Shown piece by piece: positions 11,924 to 24,379 of a DNA stretch of 64,000 nucleotides (positions are counted from its first letter, which is position 1; each line of letters opens with the position of its first letter). The stretch is from Cryptomeria japonica. Taxonomy: Eukaryota > Streptophyta > Pinopsida > Cupressales > Cupressaceae. The stretch spans positions 68,055,546 to 68,119,545 of the forward strand of contig NC_081408.1 in the NCBI RefSeq assembly GCF_030272615.1, in the 5' to 3' direction. The translations under genes were made by a program, and so were the position numbers. Under the pieces are notes generated by a model that was not told the DNA's origin, did not search any database, and worked only from the letters and a program-made list of their open reading frames with translations.

Positions 11924-14601
11924 TTATCCAACCAATCAATGTGACACAAGGGGGCAATTCATTCAACAATTTTGTTCCTCCTTTGAGAGTCCCATTTCCT
12001 ACTCAATCATCACCTATGCCAGCTTATCATAATGTCCCACCACCTTATTCTCAATCCATGCTTTCCTTCAATAACATCACATCACGTTCTTAAACAACCT
12101 TGTCTCACATCAATTATTCTACCAAAGCAACCATTATCGATCTTGTTCAAACTGTGTCTTCCTTACAACAACAAATTGCTTCTATGAGTCAGTCCAAGTT
12201 TAGTGTGCCCACCTTTGATGTTGTGAGCCCACTTTCTGTTGATATTGTTAAAGTTGTGCCACCTAATCATGCGGAGATCCCTCAATTGGAAATCTATAAT
12301 GGAAAGGGTGACCCTCTCACACATGTTAAAATATTTCAAACCTTATGTACTGATTTTTCTTATGATCAAAGATTTCTTACAAAACTGTTTACAAGAACAT
12401 TAAGAGATAAGGCTTTACAATGGTATTGCTCTTTGCCTTCTTATTCCATCACTTCTTTTCAACAACTAGCAAATTCTTTCATCCAACAATTTCAAAATAA
12501 TATTGGTCCTAAAATCACTTTGACTGATTTAATGCAATGTAAACAAGGTGTTAAAGAAAAAGTGACTGATTTCATTGGTAGATATAAGCATTTTTGTGCT
12601 CAATTTTCTTTTCTTGTACCTGATAATGATATTCAATGAATTTTCATTTCTAATTTGCAAAAAGATATCAGGGTAAAGCTTCTTTTGTCCGAGTTTACTT
12701 CGTTTCCACAGTTGTGTGCAATATTCCACAATTATCAACTAGCTATGAGTCAAATGGGGCAATCTACTCCTATGGCTCAGAGTGATAAAGGGGAGAATGT
12801 TCAACAACCATTTGCAAAGTTAAAAACAACAAAAATCTTCATCAAGTTCAATGATACAATCAACAACAATGATGTGAATGCTACAACAGGTGTGCCTTTT
12901 ATTTCTAAATTTTTCAAAAGAGAAAGACAGTTTACTCCTTTGAATGAATCTCTACATAGTACTATGTCATAGTTGTTGCAAAGAAATGTTATCAAACTTC
13001 CTCCTATAAAATAAGTTGATCCTTCTAAACTTGCATCCCCTTATTTTGATAACAATTCCTTTTGCCAATTTCATCGTTAGCCTAATCATGATACTAAGAA
13101 ATGTTTCACATTGCAAAATAAGATTCAAGATTTGATTGATAACAATACTATATCTGTGGCAAGTGTGAATGATAAGGGCAATAAATTAGTAGCTCCTCTT
13201 AATCGAAATCTTAATATTTTTACTGATTCTTTGCCTTCTCATACCTCTAACATGATTGAGACTGAGTATACTTCTTTCTCCTCCAAGGAATTCACTTCTA
13301 TGGCTCCGAACTTGGTAAATATGGTAGATAAACAAGATACACCTAAGGATTATTGTATTACATTTGACCTGAGTGAGACCATTAGAGAACCTGATGGCCC
13401 TTTATACATAGTTGCAAAGGTTAAGGATATCCCTTGTCGTGGCGCTCTTGTTGATCCTTCTTGCATGGTTAACATCATCACCGAGGAGTATCTTTTCACT
13501 TTACGATTACAAAAACTACTATATGATGCCTCTATTGTAGTGGTGAAGTTATTTGATGGATTCTCTTGTCCTACCATTGGCTCTATCACCCTTCCTATTG
13601 AAGTTCATGCTAAATCTATGGATGTTGACTTTGTTATCATACCCTCTTCCGAGCAATTTGATGTGAAGTTGGGTTATCCTTGGCTATCTTCCATGAAGGC
13701 TATTTCTTCTCTTATCCATAAGTGCTTGAAATTTTGTCAAAATGGAGAAATCATAACCGCGAACCATAGCTTATTTCGTCCATCTAAAAGAAGCCCTAGT
13801 GTTCCTATTGATCTCTTTTGGCCTAAACAATTCCAATCTCTTCCATTGAGGAGTTATACTCTTTTTCAATCTTATCAAAAATAGAAGAAAGATATGATCT
13901 TATCATTAAATCAGCCTATATCCCCAACAATTGATATTTCTAATGAAGTTCTTCCCCTCACAGATAGAACTAATCTCCCTCCTAAAGAAGATCTTCAACC
14001 TATTCCTATGGATGTGACTATACCTTCTCCTATGAAGAACAACAATATTCTTCCTAAGGTTAGACCTGTACCTCCTCCTCATGATGGACCTAGTATTCTT
14101 GCTACACCGAATATTCCTCCTTTATATGGCATAGTTCCACCTCCTTCCTCTTATTGAGAGAAGAGGCATGCTTCTCCTCTTGTTCAACCTAAACCTTCAA
14201 CTATCAAGGAGAGAAACGTTCCGACTTTTACAAGTGTTCCTTCTCCTTCTTAGCCTTCCACTAAGACTCGACAGAATCGTTGTGCGAGAGAACGCCGATG
14301 AAGATAGCATGTTCAAGCTCATGAAGTTGTCCCTCAAAATACTCAATCTCCTAAGACTCCAACAGTTGACATGATTCCCTTTTCTCCTAAGCAAGATGTT
14401 CAACCTAAATCTCCAAGTCATAAGTTGCATAAAACATGTGATGGTTTTACTCCTATTCATGTTCTTACTCCTCTTTCTTTAAACTTTGATGAAGAAATGG
14501 GTGAAAATGTTATTCATGATGGCAATAAAAATCCTAATGCTTCTGATAGTGAGTGTGTCGACTTGAATTTCATCCTCAGAATGCTACCTGCAACAAGTTA
14601 G
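11924..14601 (+). pseudogene. Element P gag-protease polyprotein fragment
   Basis: A single frame runs from the C LTR junction to 14601 with about ten in-frame stops and no frameshift. The capsid-like core (about 12270-12760) has IPQLEIYNGKGDPLTHVKIF, then ALQWYCSLP and ELANSF-type helices of Retrotrans_gag proteins. A zinc-binding motif follows at 13060-13100 (FCQFHR, stop, PNHDTKKC) with the helix LQNKIQDLIDNNTI. A retropepsin-like domain lies at about 13380-13720 (PCRGALVDPSCMVNIITEEYL ... FDVKLGYPWL); the usual DTG/DSG active site reads DPS, so it is probably dead. A Pro-rich linker (13890-14600) ends the fragment. The gag N-terminus is missing because C inserted at 11923; pol is cut off by D. 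Confidence 0.85.
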
Positions 14602-15532
14602 TTTCACAAAATACAAATGGAAATGCTACAGGAAATCCAAATTCAACCAATGAAACTACATGAAGTACATATGAAATAAAATACTAATATTACCTTCATG
14701 GCTTATGTCCCATTGTGTCCTAACTCCACTGCTCCTGGTTGCAGATGGTGTGCTCCCAGACAATGCACTGATGGCTTCCAAGATGACATATGAAGAAAGG
14801 ACTGATAACTTGTAGTTAACTGATACTATGATATGCAAATACTACATGATTATGCTATATGATTATGCTAAAATGATATTTGCTTCAAGATTAAAACTTG
14901 TAGATACAAAAATTAATTTGAAGACTAACTCTATCTCAACTGAAGCTCTTGATTTTATAGACCTTGAGAGGATTAGAAGATGTGGCTTAGATCAAAGGTC
15001 TTGACCAGATCTACAGATTTGGATGGTTGTGAGCAAAGGTGAAGGTTGAGAGAAAGGGGGAAGGAGAAGACAAGTGTCACTCATCTCACCTTGACTGGGT
15101 TGCTGATTGAGGGAATCTAGGGATGGTTAGAGAAGATTTAGGCATGATAGGACAAGTGGACTCAAGTCCTTCCTAAGATGTAGGGGGTGTTGGAAAGAAT
15201 ATAGTAAATGGTTATGAAATATGTGTACGTACACAATTTTCATTAAGTTTGGAGGTTGGAGATAAATTATGAATTGATATTTAAGAAATATTAATTTCTT
15301 TAGCCACATGTTAGATGAGTTGGCAAAGGGAAGATGAAGTGGAGATGGAAGGTGAGTTGGAAAAGAAAGATTAAATAATTTAAGAAATTATTTAATATTT
15401 GAGACTATACGATAGGAGAATAACTATTAAATATTAGATATTTAATTGTTTGGAGAAGATAATTAAATTTTAGATATTTAATTAACTTGATTAAAAGGAT
15501 AATTAAATATTAGATTTTTAATTAATTATAGG
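14590..15532 (-). repeat. Element D 3' LTR, distal part
   Basis: Minus-strand LTR sequence continues here from 28486 after removal of element B: the 5-base duplication ATAGG at 15528-15532 pairs with GTAGG at 28486-28490. It is A/T-rich, with TTAAATATT runs near B and a more mixed sequence towards 14600. The exact end is not determined; comparison with the LTR tails of A and B puts it at roughly 14560-14600. Confidence 0.6.
15528..15532. repeat. Target-site duplication of element B, left
   Basis: ATAGG precedes the 5' LTR; GTAGG (28486-28490) follows the 3' LTR. Four of five bases match, as expected for an old 5-bp duplication. Confidence 0.65.
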
Positions 15533-16874
15533 TGTAGACATCTAAAAATGGTCAACGCTTGTGGAGTCATACTTTAACATTTGCGCATTGCCTTATTTTA
15601 GGGTTCTTGCGTCGCATTAACATTTCTTCTATGTTGCGCACTTGGTCTTTATCATTTGCGAGCATCGAGTCCTTCTTCTATTTTCCTCATTTTTATCGCT
15701 TTCGAATTAGGTCTTGTCAATAGCAATCTTCAGTCATGATTTTGGTCGATCTTATCCTGTCGCATCATGGTGCGTGCTCATTTGTCATCATTTTGGACAT
15801 CGTCAATCCTAATTGATGATAGAATTAGGGTTTTGTCCTCTTGTCAATCTTTCAATCATCTTTAGCTTGTTAGTAATCATTTGCGATTATCAACTCATCA
15901 ATCTTGTAATTTTGTGATCGATTTGTCATTGATCCTTGTCCTTTTCAATCATGTCAACTTGGATCGATTAGTCATTGTTCCTCATCAATTGGCACCTATC
16001 AATTTGATCTCCTTATCAATCTTGGTCAATTTGTCATTGATTTTTGTCAACCAATCTCAATCATTTATCAACATTGGTCCTTTGTCAATCAGAATCATGA
16101 TTGAACCTACATTAATTTCTTATTGTCTTGACCTAATTCCTTGTCCTCTATTTCTAGGGTTTTATGATTTGTTCATTTAATCCTTTTCTTCTTCTTTGTG
16201 GGTTAAATAAATCTATTTATTTAGTCCTAGGTCTCTTTCATGAATTAATTAATGGATGAAAACCTATTAATTAATTCACCTAATTTCTATTTCTCCTATT
16301 TTCTTTAATTTTTCTAATATTTCCCCTAATTTCATTCCCTCATTTTCTCCTATGTTTATGCTTCCATTTGTTGCAATCATGGAGGCTATTTTCTCTCTTC
16401 CCTTTTGTCATGGGAATGACATTTCAATCTTGTCATAATTTGTCATACACCTTACATAGAAATTGTCATACATTTGTCATAATTTTGCCATTCTTGATTT
16501 GAATTTCCTTTCAAATCTCTTCATGCTAATCTTGTCCTCTCTCCAATTTGTCTATAAATTGGATGATTTTCTTCAATGAGGGGAATCAATCACATTTTCG
16601 AGTAACCTTATGCTGCGAATTTCATCTCAACAACTTGCTTTCCGCTTGCATTTTGCACTTGTAGGTGAGATCCACATCAAATTTGAAGGTGAAAGAAGAA
16701 CAATGGAGCCACATGATGGAGATATCTACATTGGTTTGCTTCGATTTCATTTGATTTGAATATCTTGTCTTTATGTCTTCATTGATTGGATTGGGATTAC
16801 TTTCATAGCAGCTTTAGGTTTTGTGGTTATCCTAATTGCTATTGATTTGATGATTTTCAATTTCCTGATCTAAA
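15533..16874 (+). repeat. Element B 5' LTR
   Basis: It starts TGTAGACATCTAAAAATGG and ends GATCTAAA, before the PBS. It matches 27146-28485 almost throughout. A TATA-like TATAAAT lies at 16553-16559. The segment 15830-16110 is crowded with TTGTCAAT / TTGTCATT words. Confidence 0.93.
16553..16559 (+). promoter_or_regulatory. Probable TATA box of B 5' LTR
   Basis: TATAAAT lies about 320 bases before the LTR end. The 3' LTR copy reads TATAAAC. The position fits the U3/R border of a plant LTR. Confidence 0.5.
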
Positions 16875-16878
16875 TTTC

Positions 16879-16897
16879 TGGTGAACCCGATGTGAAC
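16879..16897 (+). promoter_or_regulatory. Element B primer-binding site
   Basis: TGGTGAACCCGATGTGAAC begins four bases after the LTR end. It shares TGGTGAACCCGA with element C. The tRNA was not identified. Confidence 0.7.
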
Positions 16898-16939
16898 TAA
16901 CCCCTTAACCATGTTTTGAGTGCTTTTGAGCTATATGCA

Positions 16940-17112
16940 GGTGAAAAACTCAAGAAACAAGGTGACTCAGAGCTTTCTGGACACTTCTGTGCCTATGTTG
17001 ACGTTTTCTGCACCTATGTGTGAGTTTTCTGTGCCTGTGTTTGAGTTTTCTATGCCTGTGTTGATTGGTTCTACGCCTGTGTTGAGGCATTCCACGCCTG
17101 TGCAAGGCCAGA
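16940..17112 (+). repeat. Degenerate short tandem repeat in B leader
   Basis: About seven units of roughly 24 bases with the core TTCTGTGCCTGTGTTGAG (variants TTCTGCACCTATGTGTGAG and GTTCTACGCCTGTGTTGAG). The same core (TGCGCCTATGT) recurs in inverted orientation at 26510-26612 and, more distantly, in element D at 29155-29420. Confidence 0.75.
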
Positions 17113-18833
17113 AATAAAGGTGAAATCAGTTGTTTTTACTCACAAATTTGTTTCTTTTTATTCTGTTTCTTGCATTCTGGTTTTTCTTTGGTACTAATTC
17201 TCTGTGCAGCATCTTGGCGTTATGTGTGATGAAGACTAAAAATGCAACTACTAACAAATCTTATGTAGGATGCGGTCAAAGACTCTCATTAAAACATCTT
17301 GCATGCGATTTTTAAATTAGTTGCACATTTCATTTCTTAAAGGTTAATGAACACCATGCATGCTTTGTCTGTTTTTAATTTGATTGCATGTTTTAACCCT
17401 TAGAACTAGGCCTGCCTCCTGATTTGCCTGGCACTTCGCACAGGCATTGGTGAGAGGGAATGACCCAAAGTGGTGATAGGCTAAAGCCAAGCTCTTCTGA
17501 ACCAATCTAAATAACCGTGGATGCAACGAAAGTTGTAGACAATGGGTGCTGGAATGGTATTGCGACAATTTATTCGCCGGATCAATACCCACCCGAACGG
17601 ATGCCCTTACTAGAATCTCTTATTTTTAGATGCCAAAATCCTTCTATCTGTTGGCTCAAGCATTATGATATGTGCATGCCAAAGACACCTCTCATGTACT
17701 CCTCAATTAGAGATAGAAAGTTCTTGGGAAGTGATGCCCCTTGAACTCGAAGCTTGGTATGCCCGAGAAGTGAGTGCACTATAAGGGGGAGCCAGTGCTA
17801 CCAAGTGTCTAGCGATCCAGCTGAGTGTTGTATTTTATGGTTAGAGGATTCAAAAAATATTGCCCTTGCCAGCCATAGGATTTGTTGTGAATGTGCTTGC
17901 TTGTCTTGAGTCAAAGTCAAACAAACATTTTGTCTTCCGTGATTGTCAAAAGTTAAATAAAAAATAAACTTTCAAAAGTGCTCATAATCAACTTGGGTTT
18001 TCAAAATCAACAACCTTCAATTCAAAACAAAATCCAAACAAAATTCCAAATTTGTCCAAGTATTCATCCAACATTTGAACATGGCTTGTCAAAACATTGA
18101 ATATCTTTGTTTCAAAATTCATGTCACTTTAGGCTAGGTTTTGCATAGTCCAACTTAGGTCCTAGGGCATATTGTCATCTCCCTTCATTTTAGTCCTTTT
18201 CATTGCAAGCATACTCATTTTGCACTTAGGTTCAAAATCATTTCCCTAAGTTTGCATTTCATTGTCATATCCAAGCTAGATTTCCATTTACGTGACATTC
18301 GTGCATTATCCTTGTCATGCTAAAATTAGGTCTTGCCTAGGTTGCATTTTGCATATTCCAAGTCATTGGTCTTTGCATATCCTTATCATTGTATTGTCAT
18401 CTTGTCTTGGCTTCATCTTGTCATATCATATCCTTAGATCATTTTCATGTCATATCCTAAGTCATTGTCATAATCATTGCCTTCTTGCATTTAGTCTCAA
18501 AATTTTGGTTTGTCAAACTTAAAAAAATCAAAACTTTGGATGATACCCTAAGTTGTTGTTAGGGAGTCTTGACCTTGTCTAAAATTTGTCCTTTCATTAA
18601 TATCATTTTTGTCAAAACTAGCTTAGTATCCAAGCATATAGGTGAGACATTGTCAATTTGTCCTATTGTCATTTGGTCCTTTGTCCTTTAAGGTCTTGGC
18701 TTCATTTCAACTTCCCAAGGATGAGTCTTTAGGTTTGCATTCCAAAAAGTTTGTCCAAACCTTGAAAAACAACAAAAATATAGGTTGCATTCTTGCCATA
18801 GATTACATTTTCATCTATTTAGGTTGCATTTAG
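17113..18833 (+). other. Element B leader
   Basis: This long untranslated stretch lies before the gag-like frame. Parts resemble the leader of element A: AGGGAATGACCCAAAG (17455) against GGGGAATGACCCAAGT (40020), and CCGAGAAGTGAGTGCACT (17764) against CCGAGAAGTGAGTGTCGT (40414). From 18120 it is rich in TTGTCAT words, like the LTR. Short frames here are not convincing. Confidence 0.5.
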
Positions 18834-19590
18834 TTGCATATCATACATCATCCTTTTAAAATTAAAAAAATCCCAAAAATATTGCATTTGCATAGTGACA
18901 TGCCTATTGAAACAAGGTCAAAATCTAAGAAGATGGGTGAACCAACATATCAACCCATTGACAATGTATCAAACTCACAGCTTCAACCTAGTCAAACATT
19001 ACAAATTGAAGGTTCATCAAACACATCATTACCACAATATGGAATGGTTCAACTTGGACCACCTCCATTATATGAGCCAGTGTTTGCACCCATGAAACTA
19101 GGATATGGGAGTGTTCCACCAATGACAAGGGAAAATGCACCTTTTAACTGGAATCAACTAAACCTGCAACATGAAATTCAAACTCAAACATTACATGAGG
19201 AACAAACTCTTTCACAACTATATCCAACCCAACAACAAGGCAATATTGGTCAAACTTTTTATGATGAGACAAGTCTCCAAATACAAAAACTAGAGGAGAA
19301 ACTAGCTCGAGAAACAAAGATCATTGAACAAAAGGTGAAAAATAGTGAGAAGATTATATCCCAAATTTCCAAAACATTTAAAAAAATTTCAAGGTCCAAA
19401 CCCAAACTTTGAGCCAATTGATGTAAGATCTCTTATTGAAAAATCAAACATACCAGCTCTCCTCTCACAAATAGAGATGATGAAACAATTTCAAGAAAAG
19501 AGACAACAACATTATGTGCCTCCACAACAAGAACAAGAAGGTGTTTACTATCAATCACATTTTCAACCATCACAACCAATTGTTCAATAG
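18834..19590 (+). pseudogene. Element B gag N-terminal-like frame
   Basis: The likely start is the ATG at 18900 (MPIETRSKSKKMGEPTYQP), matching the start of gag in element A (VTIRSQKKKMAKHQYG). The region is Gln/Pro/Ser-rich and then coiled-coil (IQKLEEKLARETKIIEQKV). A one-base frameshift near 19400 leads into a second frame (KSNIPALLSQIEMMKQFQEK) to a stop at 19588. The gag capsid core and zinc motif are absent, so this is only the N-terminal third of gag. Confidence 0.6.
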
Positions 19591-21300
19591 TTCCAACATT
19601 TCCAACAGACAACCAATGGTCCAATTTCAACAATATGTCCAACCAACTGTTAATTAACGACAACAAACTCAGTATCAACAACTACAATAAAAAATTCAAA
19701 AACAAAAATTGCACCATGCACCAAGCCAAATTTTGAACATGTCAAACCAATTTGATCAACATTTAGTTTGAAATCAAAACATGACATCAGACCATAACCA
19801 ACTCCTTTCCAAACAAGTTCAAATTCCAGATACAACTATGTCAAAACCTCGAAAGAAAGGTGGCCTTATTGCAAGGATCTTAAGGAAATTACCATGTGAG
19901 TTCTTTGAGGAAGATCAAGATAATACACTTATGTCTAGCAATGCCTCACCCCCCCATAAACAAATTGACTCTCCAATGACATCTATCCCTACACCTTTAG
20001 AAGTTTCACAAGAACCTTCCATATTGTCCTCATCAAACAATACACCCAAGGATGAAATTACCCAAGGGCTATCCATAATTGATTTCCAAGATAATCCAAT
20101 TCATGATGCACATCCTTGTCATGTTTCAGAAATACAAGACCCAATGCCACCATGCACTTTATTGCCATTACCTGTTTTAGAGGACCCCATTTGAAGTCCC
20201 TCTTCTTCATGTTCAAGCATTGATTCCTTGCCAGAATCCATCACAAATGTTCAAAGTGCATTTCCTTCATGTCAAAACATTGATCCCTTGTTAGAATCCC
20301 CCATGCATATCCAAAGTCCAACCCCATGTCAAGATGATAATTTAGAGCATGAAGAAATGTGTCTTAAAAAAGATCAAGATCTAGATCCCAAAACCTTATC
20401 ATCCCATCCAATAATTGACCAAGACCCCATGTTCCCAGACACTCACAATGATTCCCCTATTCTTGTCCATCCTATCCAAAGTCCTATTGACACTCCATTC
20501 CACGAGCAAGATCAAGATATCCCAGTCCATCCGATCCCAAATGATCCCCTTCCATTTCATGAAAACAATGTCCTTTCAAATCCCATTGACATTCCACTTC
20601 CTAAGAAAGATCAAGATATCCCTTCCATCCTTTCCGATGATCCCATTAAAAGTCCAATGTAAAGCACCTTTAAAGAGGATTCCAATGATCTTCCTCCTTG
20701 TCAAGATCAAATTATTCCTTTAAATCCTCCACAAGATCCTTTTGTTCCTCCATCTCCTTGTCTTAATGGTCCATATACATTCCAAGATCGCATTTCTTTT
20801 GATGATCCCATTATTTCTCCCATTCCATCTCTTGAAGAGCCTGTCATTGAACCATGTCCACTACATAATCCTAGTCCCCCTCATGATCCTAATCCCCCTC
20901 ATGATTCTAATGTGTCAGTGCAAGATGTTCATGAACCCTCGACATGCATAATGGGTTCTTCCACTTTGGTGCAATCCCATCCACTTCAAGATCTCATTAT
21001 TTCTCTCATATCATATCCACCTCATAATGGACTTGCGTCTTCTTCCCAAAGAAAAGAGTATTGTACAAGTCAAGATATTCATAAAGGCAAAGGAGTAGAT
21101 CTCCATAAGAAATAATCCCTTCATGTTAAAGAAAATATTAAGGGTCATGGCCTCAGTGAAATTCCTCAAGACGTGGGTACCCCTACTAAATCCAACATCC
21201 CTTCAAAATCCAAACATATCCCTTCCATCCATCTTAGGTCCTTATAATATCCCTACGTCCTATATGCAAGGTCAACAAAGGAACACATATTTGAGTAACT
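19591..21300 (+). pseudogene. Element B Pro/Asp-rich frame of unknown function
   Basis: A frame with only three or four stops runs from about 19781 (MTSDHNQLLSKQVQIP) to about 21290. It contains a short basic block (KPRKKGGLIARILRKLPCEFF) and then hundreds of residues built from D-P-x, H-P-I and D-Q-D-I-P words, such as IPLPKKDQDIP and FHEQDQDIPVHP. This looks like expanded low-complexity coding sequence in the place where pol would be. No domain is recognised. It may be a degenerate gag linker amplified by slippage. Confidence 0.45.
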
Positions 21301-21945
21301 TTCATCCATGCAAAATACCTCCACTTCATTCCTATCGATCCATGCATTCCTTTCCCCCTCCAAGCAATTTGGATGCCAAGTATAAAAGTCATAAGTCTAG
21401 AAATCCACATGTCCAATATAATCAACATGTCAAAACAAAGAAAAATTTGATCTATAAAGAAAAGGAAAAATCCAAAAGGTCACAAAGGCCCATTGCTCAA
21501 AAACAAAAGTTAAAATCTATATGGGTTCCTAAATACACAAGGGTTGGCAATGCACTCCAAGGAACCACAAAAGCATGAAAAATCAAAAACCATGTGGATC
21601 CGTAAGCGGCTCCTTGAAGCACAAAAGCCTAAAGAAACATCCAACTTGGCATCCAAAGTTGCTATTCCTCCATCCAACCCTCTCAAATTTGTTCCTCCAT
21701 CACCTTCTTCATCCATTTTGGGCCCTTATGTCCCAATATCCCAAGCTATTCCTCCAACCAAATCTCACAATCTGAGATCCATTTTTCCTCCATCAATCCA
21801 CCACCTATCAAGGTGTGTTCCAATGTTGATCTTGCCTTCATTTCCATCTAGTGAATCCCAATTCTTCCAATACCTTATCCATTATCCAATGCATATTTTC
21901 CATCCTTTGATCCCTTTGATCCCTTTGATCCCATCCTTTGCATAA
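21123..21945 (+). pseudogene. Element B second low-complexity frame
   Basis: In another frame a Lys-rich segment (KEKEKSKRSQRPIAQKQKLK, then SIWVPKYTRVGN) is followed by Pro/Ser-rich sequence in a shifted frame (21544-21945). It overlaps the end of the previous frame. It could be the C-terminal remainder of the same protein after a frameshift. Function unknown. Confidence 0.3.
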
Positions 21946-22154
21946 ATCCTTGCCTTAATTTCATCTCTTTTTCGATGTCCTTATCCTACCAACGTCTTTG
22001 AGCATACTTTTAAAGGTCATGGTCCATTTTTTTCAATGCTACTATCCAAACAAAAAGATTTTTGAGTCCTTCTTCCATCCCCTATCATGTGTCCATTTTT
22101 GACTAAATCTCAAAATCCAAAAAAAAAAAGTAAAGCAAAAATAATTCGTCCACT

Positions 22155-22220
22155 GGTGAAAACCTGGCAAATAGGCACCTTGGGCAAGTACCGTGATGAA
22201 AACCTGGCAAACAGGTGTCA
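22155..22220 (+). promoter_or_regulatory. Post-pol motif, two copies
   Basis: GGTGAAAACCTGGCAAATAGG at 22155 and GATGAAAACCTGGCAAACAGG at 22194. The same motif is found after integrase in A (48818, 48933) and D (33655-33630, minus). Role unknown. Confidence 0.6.
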
Positions 22221-22869
22221 TGCATAATCTATGAACTTCTTGCATACCTTTCTTGGGGACAGGTTTTATCCTATCATATCCTTTTGTCCTTCATTGTTCC
22301 ATTATCCTATCGAACCCCTTTCATTACCCTTCATATCATATTGTCCCTCATGTCCAGTTTCCCTTTCCACCTTTGATCTTGACAAGGCTGAGGATCATCA
22401 TGAGCATCATGCATCTTGTTTGTAGCTTTTAGTCTATCATAGCTTTTGGTATTTATCCGTTTGATTATTACAACCTTTCATCCATATTCCCTGTCTTATT
22501 GCAACTTTCTGCCACTACCCCTTAGCCAATCCTGACCTTCAGTCCATGTCCCTTATCCATTTTTGGTCTTGCTTATCCTATCCATATCTTATCACTATCC
22601 ATACACTCTTTTTCATTCCTTGATCTTGATCTGACATAAGGACGCAAAATTTAAACATGGTTTCAAAAACCTTTTGACATGTCCCTCATGCCATGTCATT
22701 GCTTTACATTGTCATATCCAGTCTCTTGTCCCATCACGCAATAGCCCTTGAAAATTGCATTCGTATTGTCTCCATGATAAAAGGCCTTTGTCTTCCCTCT
22801 ATCCACCAACATTTCAGAAAGCCTATTTATTCACCTGTCATATTCCTTGCCTTGCTAGACACTAGGGGC

Positions 22870-23060
22870 AAAATCCCTAAAAATCAAATAATGTCCTAAA
22901 AAAATCCCTAAAAAAATTAAATAATGTCTTGAAATAATCCAAAAAAATCAAATAATGTCCTGAAAAAATTCCTAAAAATCATATAATGTCCTGAAAAAAT
23001 CCCTAAAAATCAAATAATGTCCTGAAAAAATCCCTAAAAAGTCAAATAAAGTCCTGAAAA
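22870..23060 (+). repeat. 31-bp tandem repeat
   Basis: About six units of ATGTCCTGAAAAAATCCC plus TAAAAATCAAATA, spaced 31-33 bases with small changes. Confidence 0.85.
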
Positions 23061-24232
23061 ACGAACAAATTTTTTTTTTGTAAAAAACTCGAAATTCCTA
23101 CAAAGTGAAAAACATCAAAATGCAAAAACAATTTTTTTGGCATTTTGCATTTTGTCAATAAATGGTCCCCTTTGTGCATAGATAGATTGCTGAGCATACA
23201 TCCAACGACAATCAATCAAACATTGTGCTTTAATGAAATCACACATTAACAGATGAATTGTTCGACCAAGCAAGCATTCAACCTGATCACAGTTGTCACA
23301 TCAATCCAAATAGCATCAACATTACCATTGGTCCTTGTCAACATTATCATGGGTCTTATATAGGGTGTGGTATACTCGAAACCAGACTGTGTCTTATCTT
23401 CGACGGGCTACCACATTCCCTGAAACCAGATAGCATGATCATTCTTGTTTTCCACTTTTGACAATGACGATTAGACTGTTTGTTTGACTTGGTTGAATTT
23501 GTGCGTCTTATCTTTTTACTGATTTATCTTTGGCTTCGATCATGTTCCTATGTTGCTCAATGATGTCACTGAGTGATTTAGAGTGACCAAGATGGTTCAT
23601 GGTCCCTTTCTTATTTTTGTTGTGTTTGCTATTTGTGGAATGTTCGTCACAAACAGGGGCAACTATATCATTGGGTGTCTATGATAAGTACGTTCGCTTT
23701 GTGAACGGCGCATAGACATCGACCCTTGATGTATGAACCCTAGGATGCTTCACTCATTCCTTGTGTGCGATGTGTCTGTGTTTTGCAAAAGGGGTTGCAT
23801 TCCAGCTCTGGCCTTCAATGCCATGATGCTCTGCATCCGCTTTGCTACAATAAATAAAGGTTCTCACCTACTTATGTGCATTTGCGAAAGCAAGTTTTCC
23901 TTCATCTCTAACTATCCTCTGTCTAATTTCCGCTTACTAACATTTCTTCCATCAGTCTTGGCAGTCTGTTCGGTCTAGTTCTTTGATCTCAAAAAAAAAA
24001 AAGAAAAAAAAAGTTGCATCCTGCATTCATTGGTTAGTACATTTGCATTATATCAAGCCCATACAAATAATTTTATCCATTTCATCTTATAAATGCATCA
24101 AAAACATAAATAACATTCATACATGTTACAAAGATAGTACATAGATAGTGCATAAGACATCCATACATGGAAAGTAAACATAAGCCATAACACATTGCAT
24201 CCCATCATATAGCTGCATATCATATCATATAT

Positions 24233-24288
24233 CAAAAACAAAAAACAAAAAACAAAAAACAAAAAACAAAAAACAAAAAACAAAAAGA
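24233..24288 (+). repeat. A-rich microsatellite (CAAAAAA)n
   Basis: Seven-base unit CAAAAAA repeated about eight times. Confidence 0.9.
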
Positions 24289-24379
24289 AAAATATCGGAG
24301 TACAAAATTGGACTATTTGTCCTACGTATGGCCCACAGGCTAAGTACATATTGTCAAACTATATATGTCTCTGTCATAA

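Larger units (their letters stand above)
21946..24379 (+). other. Element B spacer between sense and antisense frames
   Basis: No convincing frame. It contains the post-pol motif (22155-22220), a 31-bp tandem repeat (22870-23060), one copy of a word related to the 50-bp repeat of A (near 23385-23440: TGTCTTATCTTCGACGGG ... CCTGAAACCAGATAGCATGA), and an A-rich microsatellite (24233-24288). Confidence 0.5.

Noticed and set aside
22870-23060. 31-bp repeat considered as a CRISPR-like array
   Set aside because: The units are directly adjacent without unique spacers, the DNA is from a plant nucleus, and the repeat lies inside element B.
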